Shown: positions 1 to 6,813 of the stretch, in pieces
Layout of the letters: each line of letters begins with the position of its first letter
Position numbering within the stretch: the stretch's first letter is position 1
Assembly: GCA_036336695.1 (NCBI GenBank)
Contig: JAYZFQ010000011.1
Span: forward strand, 1-58,560
Source of the DNA: GCA-2729515 sp036336695
GTDB lineage: Bacteria > Myxococcota_A > UBA9160 > SMWR01
Direction: 5' to 3'
DNA length: 58,560 nucleotides
Notes under the pieces: model-generated
What the model was told of the DNA's origin: nothing
Databases searched by the model: none
The model's input: the letters and a program-made list of their open reading frames with translations, nothing else
Made by a program: the position numbers and the translations under genes

Positions 1-160
1 AGTAATCGAGGGCGTCCCCGGCCAGGGCATAGGAAATATTGTTGGCGGTCAGGGCGAAGTGGTCGACCCGAAAGACCACCTGACCGGATTGCGGCTCGGG
101 CGGCTCGGCAGCAATGAACTCGCATTCGCGCCACTGCTTGCGGTCGACGATGAAATCCAT
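1..160 (-). CDS. DUF2855 family protein, N-terminal fragment (runs off the window)
   Basis: Only the first 53 codons are present; the gene continues beyond base 1. The peptide starts MDFIVDRKQW and contains FRVDHFALTANNISYALAGD, which I recognise as the N-terminal signature of the DUF2855 family. That family is medium-chain-reductase-like and of unknown reaction. The ATG at 158-160 is the only good start, because the frame upstream carries no ATG or GTG in reach. It reads in the same direction as the four genes that follow at higher coordinates, so it may be the distal gene of that group. Function cannot be stated from this fragment. Confidence 0.7.
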   Translation of the reverse strand, partial: MDFIVDRKQWRECEFIAAEPPEPQSGQVVFRVDHFALTANNISYALAGDALDY

Positions 161-218
161 GGCCGCATGATACACCCCCCGGAACCGACGGAGGGCGCCG
201 TCCGGCCCCGAAGCCGCC

Positions 219-977
219 TCACGGCTCCGCGACCCGGTGTCGAAACGCTCCGTGCTCTGCCTGGGCAAGGGCGTCGGACGGGAGTTCGCACTCCACGAGG
301 TTCGCCTGCGCCCGGAAACGGGCGACGAACGCTTTCTCCAGGGCAGGGGCCTCGATTCCGGGTACTTCGTCCTCGACCGCACCTACGGTTTCAGGCGCGA
401 AGGGCAGCTCCAGCCGCGCGTACACGGGCGCGAGCACGCGCCGGACCCGCTCGGCGCCCCGAAAGACGACGACACCCCCCACGTGCGCCGCCCCCCGTAC
501 GATGCGCTGCCCGACGCCCACCAACTTGACGCGGCCCCCGGCGTTGACGCTGTGCGCACCCGGACAGTACTCGTCCGGCACCGGACCCACCCGAGCGTCG
601 ACGCCGAGGTCGCCCAGCGCTCCCGTGACGAGAGCCGCGATCGCGTCGAAGCGCGCGCCGACATCCCGCTGGGAGTCTCGCGCCGGCAGGGTCCAGGCAA
701 ACGCCAACGTCTCCGTGGTGTAGACAGCGGCGTGTCCACCGGTCAAGCGCAAGAACGGCTCGAAGCCCACGTCACGCGCCACCTGCACCGCCTGCGCGAA
801 CCCTTCCCGTCGGCGATCGAGGACCGAGAAGGCAAGCGCGTCACGAGGCCACCACACCCGCAGGCACTCGGGAAATTCTCCACGCCCCACGGCCTCCAGC
901 AAGACGGCCGAGAGCGCAGTGTCGCAAGCGGCGGTTCCCGGGTGGCCCCCGCGAAGTACGCGGATTTCGCGTGTCAC
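219..977 (-). CDS. Lipoate-protein ligase A-like protein (BPL/LplA/LipB superfamily)
   Basis: This is a 252-residue protein with the LplA/LipB fold signature. An N-terminal stretch WWPRDALAFSVLDRR is followed by a glycine-rich LRLTGGHAAVYTT segment, equivalent to the RRxxGGGxVxHD ligand loop. Around residues 135-160 comes DEYCPGAHSVNAGG and RVKLVGVGQR, where the lysine sits in the position of the family's catalytic lysine. Members attach lipoyl, octanoyl or related acyl groups to a lysine of E2/GcvH-type domains, or transfer acyl groups between carriers; the substrate here is not readable. The start is GTG at 975-977. It lies 55 bp after the FAD oxidoreductase gene and probably belongs to that transcript. 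Confidence 0.75.
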   Translation of the reverse strand: MTREIRVLRGGHPGTAACDTALSAVLLEAVGRGEFPECLRVWWPRDALAFSVLDRRREGFAQAVQVARDVGFEPFLRLTGGHAAVYTTETLAFAWTLPARDSQRDVGARFDAIAALVTGALGDLGVDARVGPVPDEYCPGAHSVNAGGRVKLVGVGQRIVRGAAHVGGVVVFRGAERVRRVLAPVYARLELPFAPETVGAVEDEVPGIEAPALEKAFVARFRAQANLVECELPSDALAQAEHGAFRHRVAEP

Positions 978-1032
978 TTGGCCGACACGACTTGCGCACG
1001 GAAGCCGAAGAAGGCCACGCCTTTCACCGAGT

Positions 1033-2493
1033 TCACGTCCCGTCGCGCAACCGGGCCAGGGCGCGCCCCGCGCGACGACCGAAGTACGTCCCGTCGGCGA
1101 GGGAAATGCCGCTGCCCGCGTAGCCGCGCCCGCAAAAGAGCGCCGCCGTGCGACCCACGGCGTAGAGCCCCGCCACCGCGCTGCCGTCCGGTGTCAGAAC
1201 CTCGCCGTTGGTTCCCGTGCGCAACCCGCCGAGGGTCATGCAGGCGTAGATAAAGTTTTCAGCGGTGCAATCGACCAGTGCGAACGGCGGCGTCTCGATC
1301 GGGACGAGACACTCCGGGCGCTTGTGGAACTGGCCGTCTTCGCCCCGCACCGCGCCCTGGTTGTAGAGCGCGACGGTGGCCTGCAGGGACCCTGCGGGAA
1401 AACCTGCCTCCCGCTCCACCTCTTCGATCGTTGCTCCGACACAGGCCGGCTGCAGCCCGACGAGACCCCGCTCGAAGGTCGTCTCGTCCAACAGGAGGTA
1501 GACCCGCCCGGCCTGTCGGAACAGCGCCTCGATCCCGACGTGCCCGTAGTAGGTGTCCTCGTTGATAAACCGCTGCCCCCGCGCGTTCACGTAGATGCCG
1601 CGCGAGAGGCGATGAGGAATCGTGCTCGGGAGCGCAACCTCGCCCTGGTCCATCCGCACCGCTTCGCCACCGGCCCCCTGCCCCATCCGAACGCCCCGTC
1701 CGTCGTCGCCATCGGTGGCATTCTTGTTGCTGCACATCGCGAGTTCCGGCACGTGCCGGCGGACCATCGCTTCGTTGAGGCTGAATCCCCCGGCGGCGAG
1801 AGCCACGCCCACCCGTGCGCGAAACGCCCGCGTTTCCCCCGCCGTACGGGCCACCACACCCACGACCCGGCCACTCGGCTCCACGACCAGGGTTTCGACC
1901 AAGGTGTTCCAGAAAAAGCGCGCCGGCCGGCGTTCGACCGCAGCGAGCATCTTCTGCATGAAGAACGGACCCGCCTTCCCGGGTACCTGGGGCTTGTGAC
2001 CGCGCGGCGCCGGGCGGGCGACCCGGTCGTAGGGAAAGGCGTCTTCGCCGCCGGAGTAGACCAGGCAATCGTCGGTGATCGCCTCCATGCTCGGCTCCGG
2101 GTGAAAACTGCGCTTGAAAGGAACCCCCTGGGCCTCGAACCAGTGGAAGTGCTCGACGCTGTCTTCACAGAACAGCCGGATCTTGTCCTCCTCGGCGCCC
2201 GGAGAAGACGCCGCCACGAGAAACTTGAACATCTCCTCGGGGTCGTCATCGAAACCCGCAGCTGCCTGGACCGGTGTTCCGCCACCGAGGTAGATGAGTC
2301 CCCCGGAATTCGCCGAGGTTCCCCCGCCCGCGCCCGCCCGCTCGAGAACCAGGACGTCCGCGCCGGCATCGCAGGCTTCCATGAGCACCGACGCGCCGGC
2401 ACACCCGAGCCCCACCACGATCACGTCGGCTTCGGCGTCGAAGCGATCGATCTCGGAAACGTCTCGGAGTTGTCCAGGCTGGATTCGCTCCAC
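1033..2493 (-). CDS. FAD-dependent oxidoreductase (fumarate reductase / 3-ketosteroid dehydrogenase type)
   Basis: A 486-residue flavoprotein of the succinate dehydrogenase/fumarate reductase and ketosteroid-dehydrogenase superfamily. The N-terminal dinucleotide motif is VVGLGCAGASVLMEA, followed by the acidic ribose-binding LVLERA and the loop GGGTSANSGG that usually contacts FAD. A second FAD contact lies at the C-terminus (GLYAVGRTAA, then GRGYAGSGISLADG). Such enzymes introduce or reduce C=C bonds next to a carbonyl, in steroids, aromatic-derived ring ketones or fumarate-like acids. No heme or secretion signal is seen, so it is probably cytoplasmic. Start is GTG at 2491-2493; TAGGTT lies 7 nt upstream with no Shine-Dalgarno sequence. 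Neighbouring P450 and DUF7064 genes suggest steroid or terpenoid-like substrates, which is inference. Confidence 0.8.
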   Translation of the reverse strand: MERIQPGQLRDVSEIDRFDAEADVIVVGLGCAGASVLMEACDAGADVLVLERAGAGGGTSANSGGLIYLGGGTPVQAAAGFDDDPEEMFKFLVAASSPGAEEDKIRLFCEDSVEHFHWFEAQGVPFKRSFHPEPSMEAITDDCLVYSGGEDAFPYDRVARPAPRGHKPQVPGKAGPFFMQKMLAAVERRPARFFWNTLVETLVVEPSGRVVGVVARTAGETRAFRARVGVALAAGGFSLNEAMVRRHVPELAMCSNKNATDGDDGRGVRMGQGAGGEAVRMDQGEVALPSTIPHRLSRGIYVNARGQRFINEDTYYGHVGIEALFRQAGRVYLLLDETTFERGLVGLQPACVGATIEEVEREAGFPAGSLQATVALYNQGAVRGEDGQFHKRPECLVPIETPPFALVDCTAENFIYACMTLGGLRTGTNGEVLTPDGSAVAGLYAVGRTAALFCGRGYAGSGISLADGTYFGRRAGRALARLRDGT

Positions 2494-2500
2494 GGCCCGG

Positions 2501-2506
2501 AACCTA
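2501..2506 (-). promoter_or_regulatory. Candidate -10 element for a leaderless FAD-oxidoreductase mRNA
   Basis: On the minus strand TAGGTT is followed by 7 nt and then the GTG start. This places the expected transcription start at or next to the start codon. No Shine-Dalgarno sequence is present and no clear -35 was seen. Confidence 0.4.
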
Positions 2507-2514
2507 TCACAGCG

Positions 2515-3489
2515 TCAGGCGGCGGGAACTTGCCTCAGGAACTCGGAGAGCCCGTAACCGACGCGATCCCCGAGACGCCACTCGGTCATCCCCTCTCCGA
2601 TGTGGGTGACGCGGCCGTCTCGACGATTGCGCAGGGGAATGAAGCCCCGAACGCTTCCCGTCACCGAGAGTTCCTCTCCCGATTGGGTACGAAAGCGCGC
2701 GCGTACCGCGGTGTGGTAGAGACCGTTCGCCTCGTAGTCCGCCTCGATGGCCACCTCGCGAACGTTCTCGAGTTCGTCGCCGCGGACCACCACGCCGCCG
2801 ACCGAAGCCTCCTGCCCCGTGCGGCGAATGCTCGAGAGCATGGCCCCGAGGTCGGGACCGAAGTTCATCGTGAGCCACTCGTACCCGTCGATCGCCTGCC
2901 AGACCCGCGGACCCCAGGAGTGATCCCGCATGCCATAGCCCTCGAACGCGAGGGCCTCCCCGTCGATCTCCAGGCGCCCAGAGACGTGCATGTGCTGTTC
3001 GAAGTGGCCCTTTGCGAACTGCTGCTCCACGGGCAGCGCCGAGTCGCCCACATTGTTCCCATACATCGGTCCGACCGCGTCGTGAACGAGATCGATCGCG
3101 ACCTGCTTTCGCGGGTTCTCCGCAAGCGCGACCCGCGGGTCTGCCATGTCCCGCGGCTCCCGCAACTCGACCGTCGTTCCCTCGAACACCGTTCGCAGCT
3201 TCTGGGTGGGCTCGATCACGTCGAACCGGAGGCCGCCGGCGTCCATCGCGTCGTTGTTCGGAATCTCAGGCCGCGCGAACCGGAAGAGCACCCGGCCATC
3301 CGGCATGAAGAGCGTCACGGTCGTCTCGGCATAGCCCTCGTTGGCCCGATTGCCGATCCGGACGAAGCCTCCGATCGCCGCGCGTCGATCGAAGAAGTTG
3401 AAGTACATGCTTTCGTTGAAGGTGGGCTCGGGGCCGAGCGGGTGCGTGTAGTCGTCTTCGGGTTCGAGGCTGCCGACGATCTTCGCCAT
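2515..3489 (-). CDS. DUF7064/DUF7065-type conserved protein
   Basis: A 324-residue protein, largely beta-rich by composition, without signal peptide or membrane segment. Recognisable features are an N-terminal NESMYFNFFDRRAAIGGFVR, a central GYGMRDHSWGPR and W-rich EWLTMNFGPD. I associate this layout with the DUF7064/7065 (formerly hydroxyneurosporene-synthase-like) proteins, common next to P450s and ketosteroid or terpenoid genes in soil actinobacteria and proteobacteria. The DHSWGPR motif resembles the CrtC-like lipocalin-pair fold, whose members act on isoprenoids. The start ATG (3487-3489) follows the P450 stop by 13 bp, so the two are probably co-transcribed. Biochemical role is unknown. 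Confidence 0.7.
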   Translation of the reverse strand: MAKIVGSLEPEDDYTHPLGPEPTFNESMYFNFFDRRAAIGGFVRIGNRANEGYAETTVTLFMPDGRVLFRFARPEIPNNDAMDAGGLRFDVIEPTQKLRTVFEGTTVELREPRDMADPRVALAENPRKQVAIDLVHDAVGPMYGNNVGDSALPVEQQFAKGHFEQHMHVSGRLEIDGEALAFEGYGMRDHSWGPRVWQAIDGYEWLTMNFGPDLGAMLSSIRRTGQEASVGGVVVRGDELENVREVAIEADYEANGLYHTAVRARFRTQSGEELSVTGSVRGFIPLRNRRDGRVTHIGEGMTEWRLGDRVGYGLSEFLRQVPAA

Positions 3490-3502
3490 GGCGCCCGCGA
3501 AC

Positions 3503-4729
3503 TCAGCTGCGCAGTTCGCGCGGCTCGAAGGCGATGGGCATCTTGAGATAGCCCGCCACGAACTCGGAGCGGGCCGGCACCACCGCCGATTCCACCACTT
3601 CGTAATCGGGCACGCTCGCCAGCAATTCCTCGTACATCACGCGGGCTTCCAGTTTTGCCACGTGCTGCCCCAGGCAGACGTGGGTGCCATGCCCGAAGGA
3701 AAGGATGCGCGAGGCGCCACGGTGAATATCGAAGCGGTCCGGATCGTCGAACTCGCGTTCGTCCCGGTTCGCCGAGCGATAGAGAAAGATGACGCCCTGC
3801 CCCTCCCGCAGTTTCTGGCCGCGCAGGGTGACATCCCGGGCGACCGTCCGTGCCAGGAAGTTGGTCGGCATCTCGTATCGCGCGATTTCCTCGAACGCTT
3901 TGGGAATGAGATCGGGCGAAGCCGCCAATTCGGCCCGCTGGTCGGGATGGCGATGCAGTTGAAGCACGCCGCCTGCGAACACCTTGGGCAGGGTCTCGGT
4001 CCCCCCCACGACGAGGGTGGTCATGTGCGACGCGACCTGTTCGTCGGTCAACTCCTCACCCGGTTCGCCGAGCGCCATGTGCGTCGCCATTGCGTCGTCG
4101 ATATCGGTGCCGCGGCGCCGGCGCGCCTGCACCGCTTCGACGAGATAGGCGCGCAATTCCAGCGAGGCTTCCAGCGCGTCGGGCGTCATGCCATCGAAGC
4201 CCGGTTCCCGTGCGAAGAAACGCCGCACAATTCCCGTCAGGTAGTCGCCATCGGAAATCGGAAGGCCCATGAGCAGGCACACGGCCCGGACAGAGATCTG
4301 GGCCGCGAGGTCACCGATCACGTCGATACGACCCTGGGGCAGCGCCTTCGCGAGGAGGTCGCGGGTGATCGCGCGAAGACTCGGTTCGAGCTTGCGCACA
4401 CCTTGCGGGGTGAAATGCCGCGCCACCTTGCGACGCACCGCGGTGTGCTCTGGCGGATTCATCACGAAGACGCTGTCCTGGGCCCGAATCTGGTCGTCGA
4501 ACTCCTCGACCATGAGGTTCGCCTCCTCGACCCCACGGGTCTGGAGGTTCGGGCCTGGCGACATGAACGTCGTCGGGTCTTCCCCGGCGTTCCAAACGTC
4601 TTCGAACAGGGACAGCGCCCAGGTATCGAAGCGCTCGAGATAGTGCACCGGGCTCTCGGCACGCAGCCGGGCGTAGACCGGAAACGGGTCGTCGAGCATC
4701 ACGTCTGCGAACGGGTCGTAGTCGACCAT
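3503..4729 (-). CDS. Cytochrome P450
   Basis: A soluble bacterial class-I type P450 of about 408 residues. The I-helix oxygen-binding region is LVVGGTETLPK, the K-helix ExxR is FEEIARYEMP with the downstream PERF-like DPDRFDIHRG, and the heme loop is SFGHGTHVCLGQHVAKLEAR with the axial cysteine near residue 352. The family inserts oxygen into organic substrates and needs a ferredoxin and a reductase; neither is encoded nearby. ATG codons lie at 4736-4738 and 4727-4729. I prefer the latter because TATCAT ends exactly 7 nt before it and no ribosome site precedes either, so the mRNA looks leaderless. An upstream open extension overlaps the neighbouring regulator and is unlikely to be translated. 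Confidence 0.9.
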   Translation of the reverse strand: MVDYDPFADVMLDDPFPVYARLRAESPVHYLERFDTWALSLFEDVWNAGEDPTTFMSPGPNLQTRGVEEANLMVEEFDDQIRAQDSVFVMNPPEHTAVRRKVARHFTPQGVRKLEPSLRAITRDLLAKALPQGRIDVIGDLAAQISVRAVCLLMGLPISDGDYLTGIVRRFFAREPGFDGMTPDALEASLELRAYLVEAVQARRRRGTDIDDAMATHMALGEPGEELTDEQVASHMTTLVVGGTETLPKVFAGGVLQLHRHPDQRAELAASPDLIPKAFEEIARYEMPTNFLARTVARDVTLRGQKLREGQGVIFLYRSANRDEREFDDPDRFDIHRGASRILSFGHGTHVCLGQHVAKLEARVMYEELLASVPDYEVVESAVVPARSEFVAGYLKMPIAFEPRELRS

Positions 4730-4736
4730 CCGCGGC

Positions 4737-4742
4737 ATGATA
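4737..4742 (-). promoter_or_regulatory. Candidate -10 element for a leaderless P450 mRNA
   Basis: Minus-strand TATCAT (five of six matches to TATAAT) ends 7 nt before the ATG at 4729. It also overlaps the alternative ATG at 4738, which would then lie upstream of the transcription start. Confidence 0.45.
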
Positions 4743-4791
4743 CCCCGAGCGCCGACGCTTCGGGGAATCCCGGTGAATGCCCGTTCCCCGT

Positions 4792-6564
4792 TCAGAAAAG
4801 GGCGGGGTCGCTCAGGGGCGCGAGCCAGGGCGGCTCGCCGGAGACGAGTTGCTCTTCGAACTCGACCTGGTCCACCGGCTTGCCGAGCAGGTAGCCCTGG
4901 ACGATCTGGCAACCCCGCGCATGCAGCAGGCGCAACTGCTCGGGCGTTTCCACGCCCTCACAGACCGTCGAGATCCCGAGTTCCTGGGCCATGCGGAGCA
5001 TGCCGCCGACCAGCGCAACATCGCGCTCCGAGGTGGACGCGCCGTGGATGAAACTCTGATCGATCTTCAACGTGTCCACGGGGAGCTCGCGCAACAGCGT
5101 GAGGGAGGAATAGCCGGTGCCGAAATCGTCCATCGCGATCCGCACACCGACCTCGCGCAGGCCACGCAGCGTGGCCTGGGTGGTCGCGTTGGCGTCGATC
5201 ACGCTCGTCTCGGTCAGTTCCAGGTCGAGCCGGTCGGGAGGAAGCCCCGTCTCCTGCAGAATCGCAGCGACCCGGCTCGGGAAGGTCTCGTCGCTGAGCT
5301 GCCGACCCGAAACGTTGACGCCCACGCGAAGCGGGCGGTCCTGGATCGAATGCCAGCGCATCGCGTGCTCGCAGGCCTCGCGCAGCACCCACTCTCCGAG
5401 GGATACCGCCAGGCCGGTCTGCTCGGCAACGGGAACGAAGACGGAGGGAGAAACCAGCCGGTCCCCGTGGCGCCAGCGCAGCAGCGCTTCCGCACCGACG
5501 ATATCCCCGGAAATCAGGTCGACCTGGGGCTGGAAGTGAAGCACGAGGTCCCCGCTCGCAACCGCGTCGCGCAGGCCGTTGACGAGTTGGAACCGCTCGG
5601 CGATCGCCGCATTCATCCCGTCTTCGTAGAAGCGGACGCGGTTCGCCCCCTGCGCCTTGGCGTGGTACATCGCGGTGTCCGCGGAGCGCGTCAGGCCCTC
5701 GGCCTCCTCGGCATCTCCCGGAAAGAGAGCGGCGCCAATGCTCGCAGTGACCCAGCATTCCGTCCCGTCCAGGACGTAGCGCTGGCCGATCTGGCGACGG
5801 ATGTCTTCGGCACACCGGGCGGCGGCGTGGGCATCTTCGATCCGCTTCACCGCCACCACGAACTCGTCTCCGCCGAGCCGAGCCACCAGGTCGCTCTTGC
5901 GAGTCGATCGGCGCAAACGTTCCGCGACCTCCTGGAGCAAGGCATCGCCCGCCGCGTGACCCAGGTTGTCGTTGACCGCCTTGAAGCCGTCGAGGTCGAA
6001 GAAGAAAAGGCCGACGCGGGTTCCGTCCCGCTCGGCATCCTGAAGCGCTAGTTCCAGACCTCGCTGAAACGAGATGCGATTCGGTAGGCCCGTGAGACTG
6101 TCGTGGGTGGCGAGGAAGTGCTCGCGCTGCTGCACCTCGGTCAAATCGCGGAGCATCCGGTGCCGCTCGACAGCGTGACGCAAGGTGCGGGCCACGAGCT
6201 GGGTATCGAGCTCGCTCTTGACCAGGTAGTCCTGGGCCCCCGCGCGCAGGGCCTGGAGCGCCTGGGGTCCGTTGTCTTCTTCCGCCATCACCAGCACCGG
6301 CACGCTCGCGGCCGCGACCTTGGCCCGGAGAAGCGCATCGATCCCGCTTCCATCGGGAAGGGTGAGATCCAGGAGCACGACGTCGTAGCTGCCCTCGATG
6401 AGCATCCGGAGGGCGCTCTCGACCCCTTCCGCGTGGGAAACCAGCACCTGCCCGGCCCGCGCGGCCGAGAGCATCTCCATGATCCGCAGCGCCTCGGTGG
6501 AATCGTCTTCCACGAGCAGGACGGAGATTCGGGGGTCGGCTTCTGCAGAGGTGCGGTTCGACAT
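4792..6564 (-). CDS. Response regulator with GGDEF and EAL domains
   Basis: A 590-residue three-domain protein. The REC domain (about 10-130) has the acidic pair LVEDD, the phospho-acceptor in LLDLTLPDGSG and the conserved lysine LVKSE. The GGDEF domain (about 155-320) carries intact ARLGGDEFVV, so diguanylate cyclase activity is possible. The EAL domain (about 335-585) has GAEALLRW, ELTETS, MDDFGTGYSSL and IDQSFIHG, the pattern of a catalytically competent c-di-GMP phosphodiesterase. The protein therefore probably tunes c-di-GMP in response to a histidine kinase encoded elsewhere. ATG at 6562-6564 is preceded by GGAAGGGCGACG, a good ribosome site; the longer open frame upstream lacks homology. 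It is transcribed divergently from recQ. Confidence 0.9.
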   Translation of the reverse strand: MSNRTSAEADPRISVLLVEDDSTEALRIMEMLSAARAGQVLVSHAEGVESALRMLIEGSYDVVLLDLTLPDGSGIDALLRAKVAAASVPVLVMAEEDNGPQALQALRAGAQDYLVKSELDTQLVARTLRHAVERHRMLRDLTEVQQREHFLATHDSLTGLPNRISFQRGLELALQDAERDGTRVGLFFFDLDGFKAVNDNLGHAAGDALLQEVAERLRRSTRKSDLVARLGGDEFVVAVKRIEDAHAAARCAEDIRRQIGQRYVLDGTECWVTASIGAALFPGDAEEAEGLTRSADTAMYHAKAQGANRVRFYEDGMNAAIAERFQLVNGLRDAVASGDLVLHFQPQVDLISGDIVGAEALLRWRHGDRLVSPSVFVPVAEQTGLAVSLGEWVLREACEHAMRWHSIQDRPLRVGVNVSGRQLSDETFPSRVAAILQETGLPPDRLDLELTETSVIDANATTQATLRGLREVGVRIAMDDFGTGYSSLTLLRELPVDTLKIDQSFIHGASTSERDVALVGGMLRMAQELGISTVCEGVETPEQLRLLHARGCQIVQGYLLGKPVDQVEFEEQLVSGEPPWLAPLSDPALF

Positions 6565-6813
6565 CGTCGCCCTTCCATCGGCTCGCGGATGGCCCTGGAT
6601 GAGCCCGGAAACGCCGTCTCCCGGCCCCGGGACCGGGCCCGGAATGCGCCGGAGCACACCCCACGCGGCACGACCGGGAAGCCGGGGAAACGACGGTCGC
6701 AACTCACCGGCAAGTCCGGCGGCAAACCGGTTCGCGGTGGCGTTTCCCGGCTTGCCACCGGGGCAGGCAGGCCGGTCCTGGGCTACTACACACGAGGCCC
6801 CGGGGAACTCGAC
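6565..6813. other. Divergent intergenic region with GC-rich hairpins
   Basis: This 249-bp spacer between the c-di-GMP regulator and recQ must hold both promoters, but I could not pick a convincing -35/-10 pair for either. It has a perfect 7-bp stem with a 12-nt loop (6735-6741 with 6754-6760) and a 6-bp stem (6671-6676 with 6694-6699). Such stems are not rare in DNA this GC-rich. I see no small gene here. Confidence 0.3.

Noticed and set aside
919..3546. A long plus-strand open frame over the FAD and DUF7064 genes.
   Set aside because: Same reason: it lies wholly opposite clear coding genes and shows no domain signature.
6565..6813. A GEMM-type c-di-GMP riboswitch before the GGDEF-EAL gene.
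   Set aside because: The conserved GGCAAACC and GACGCAAAG blocks are not present together; only GC-rich hairpins remain.
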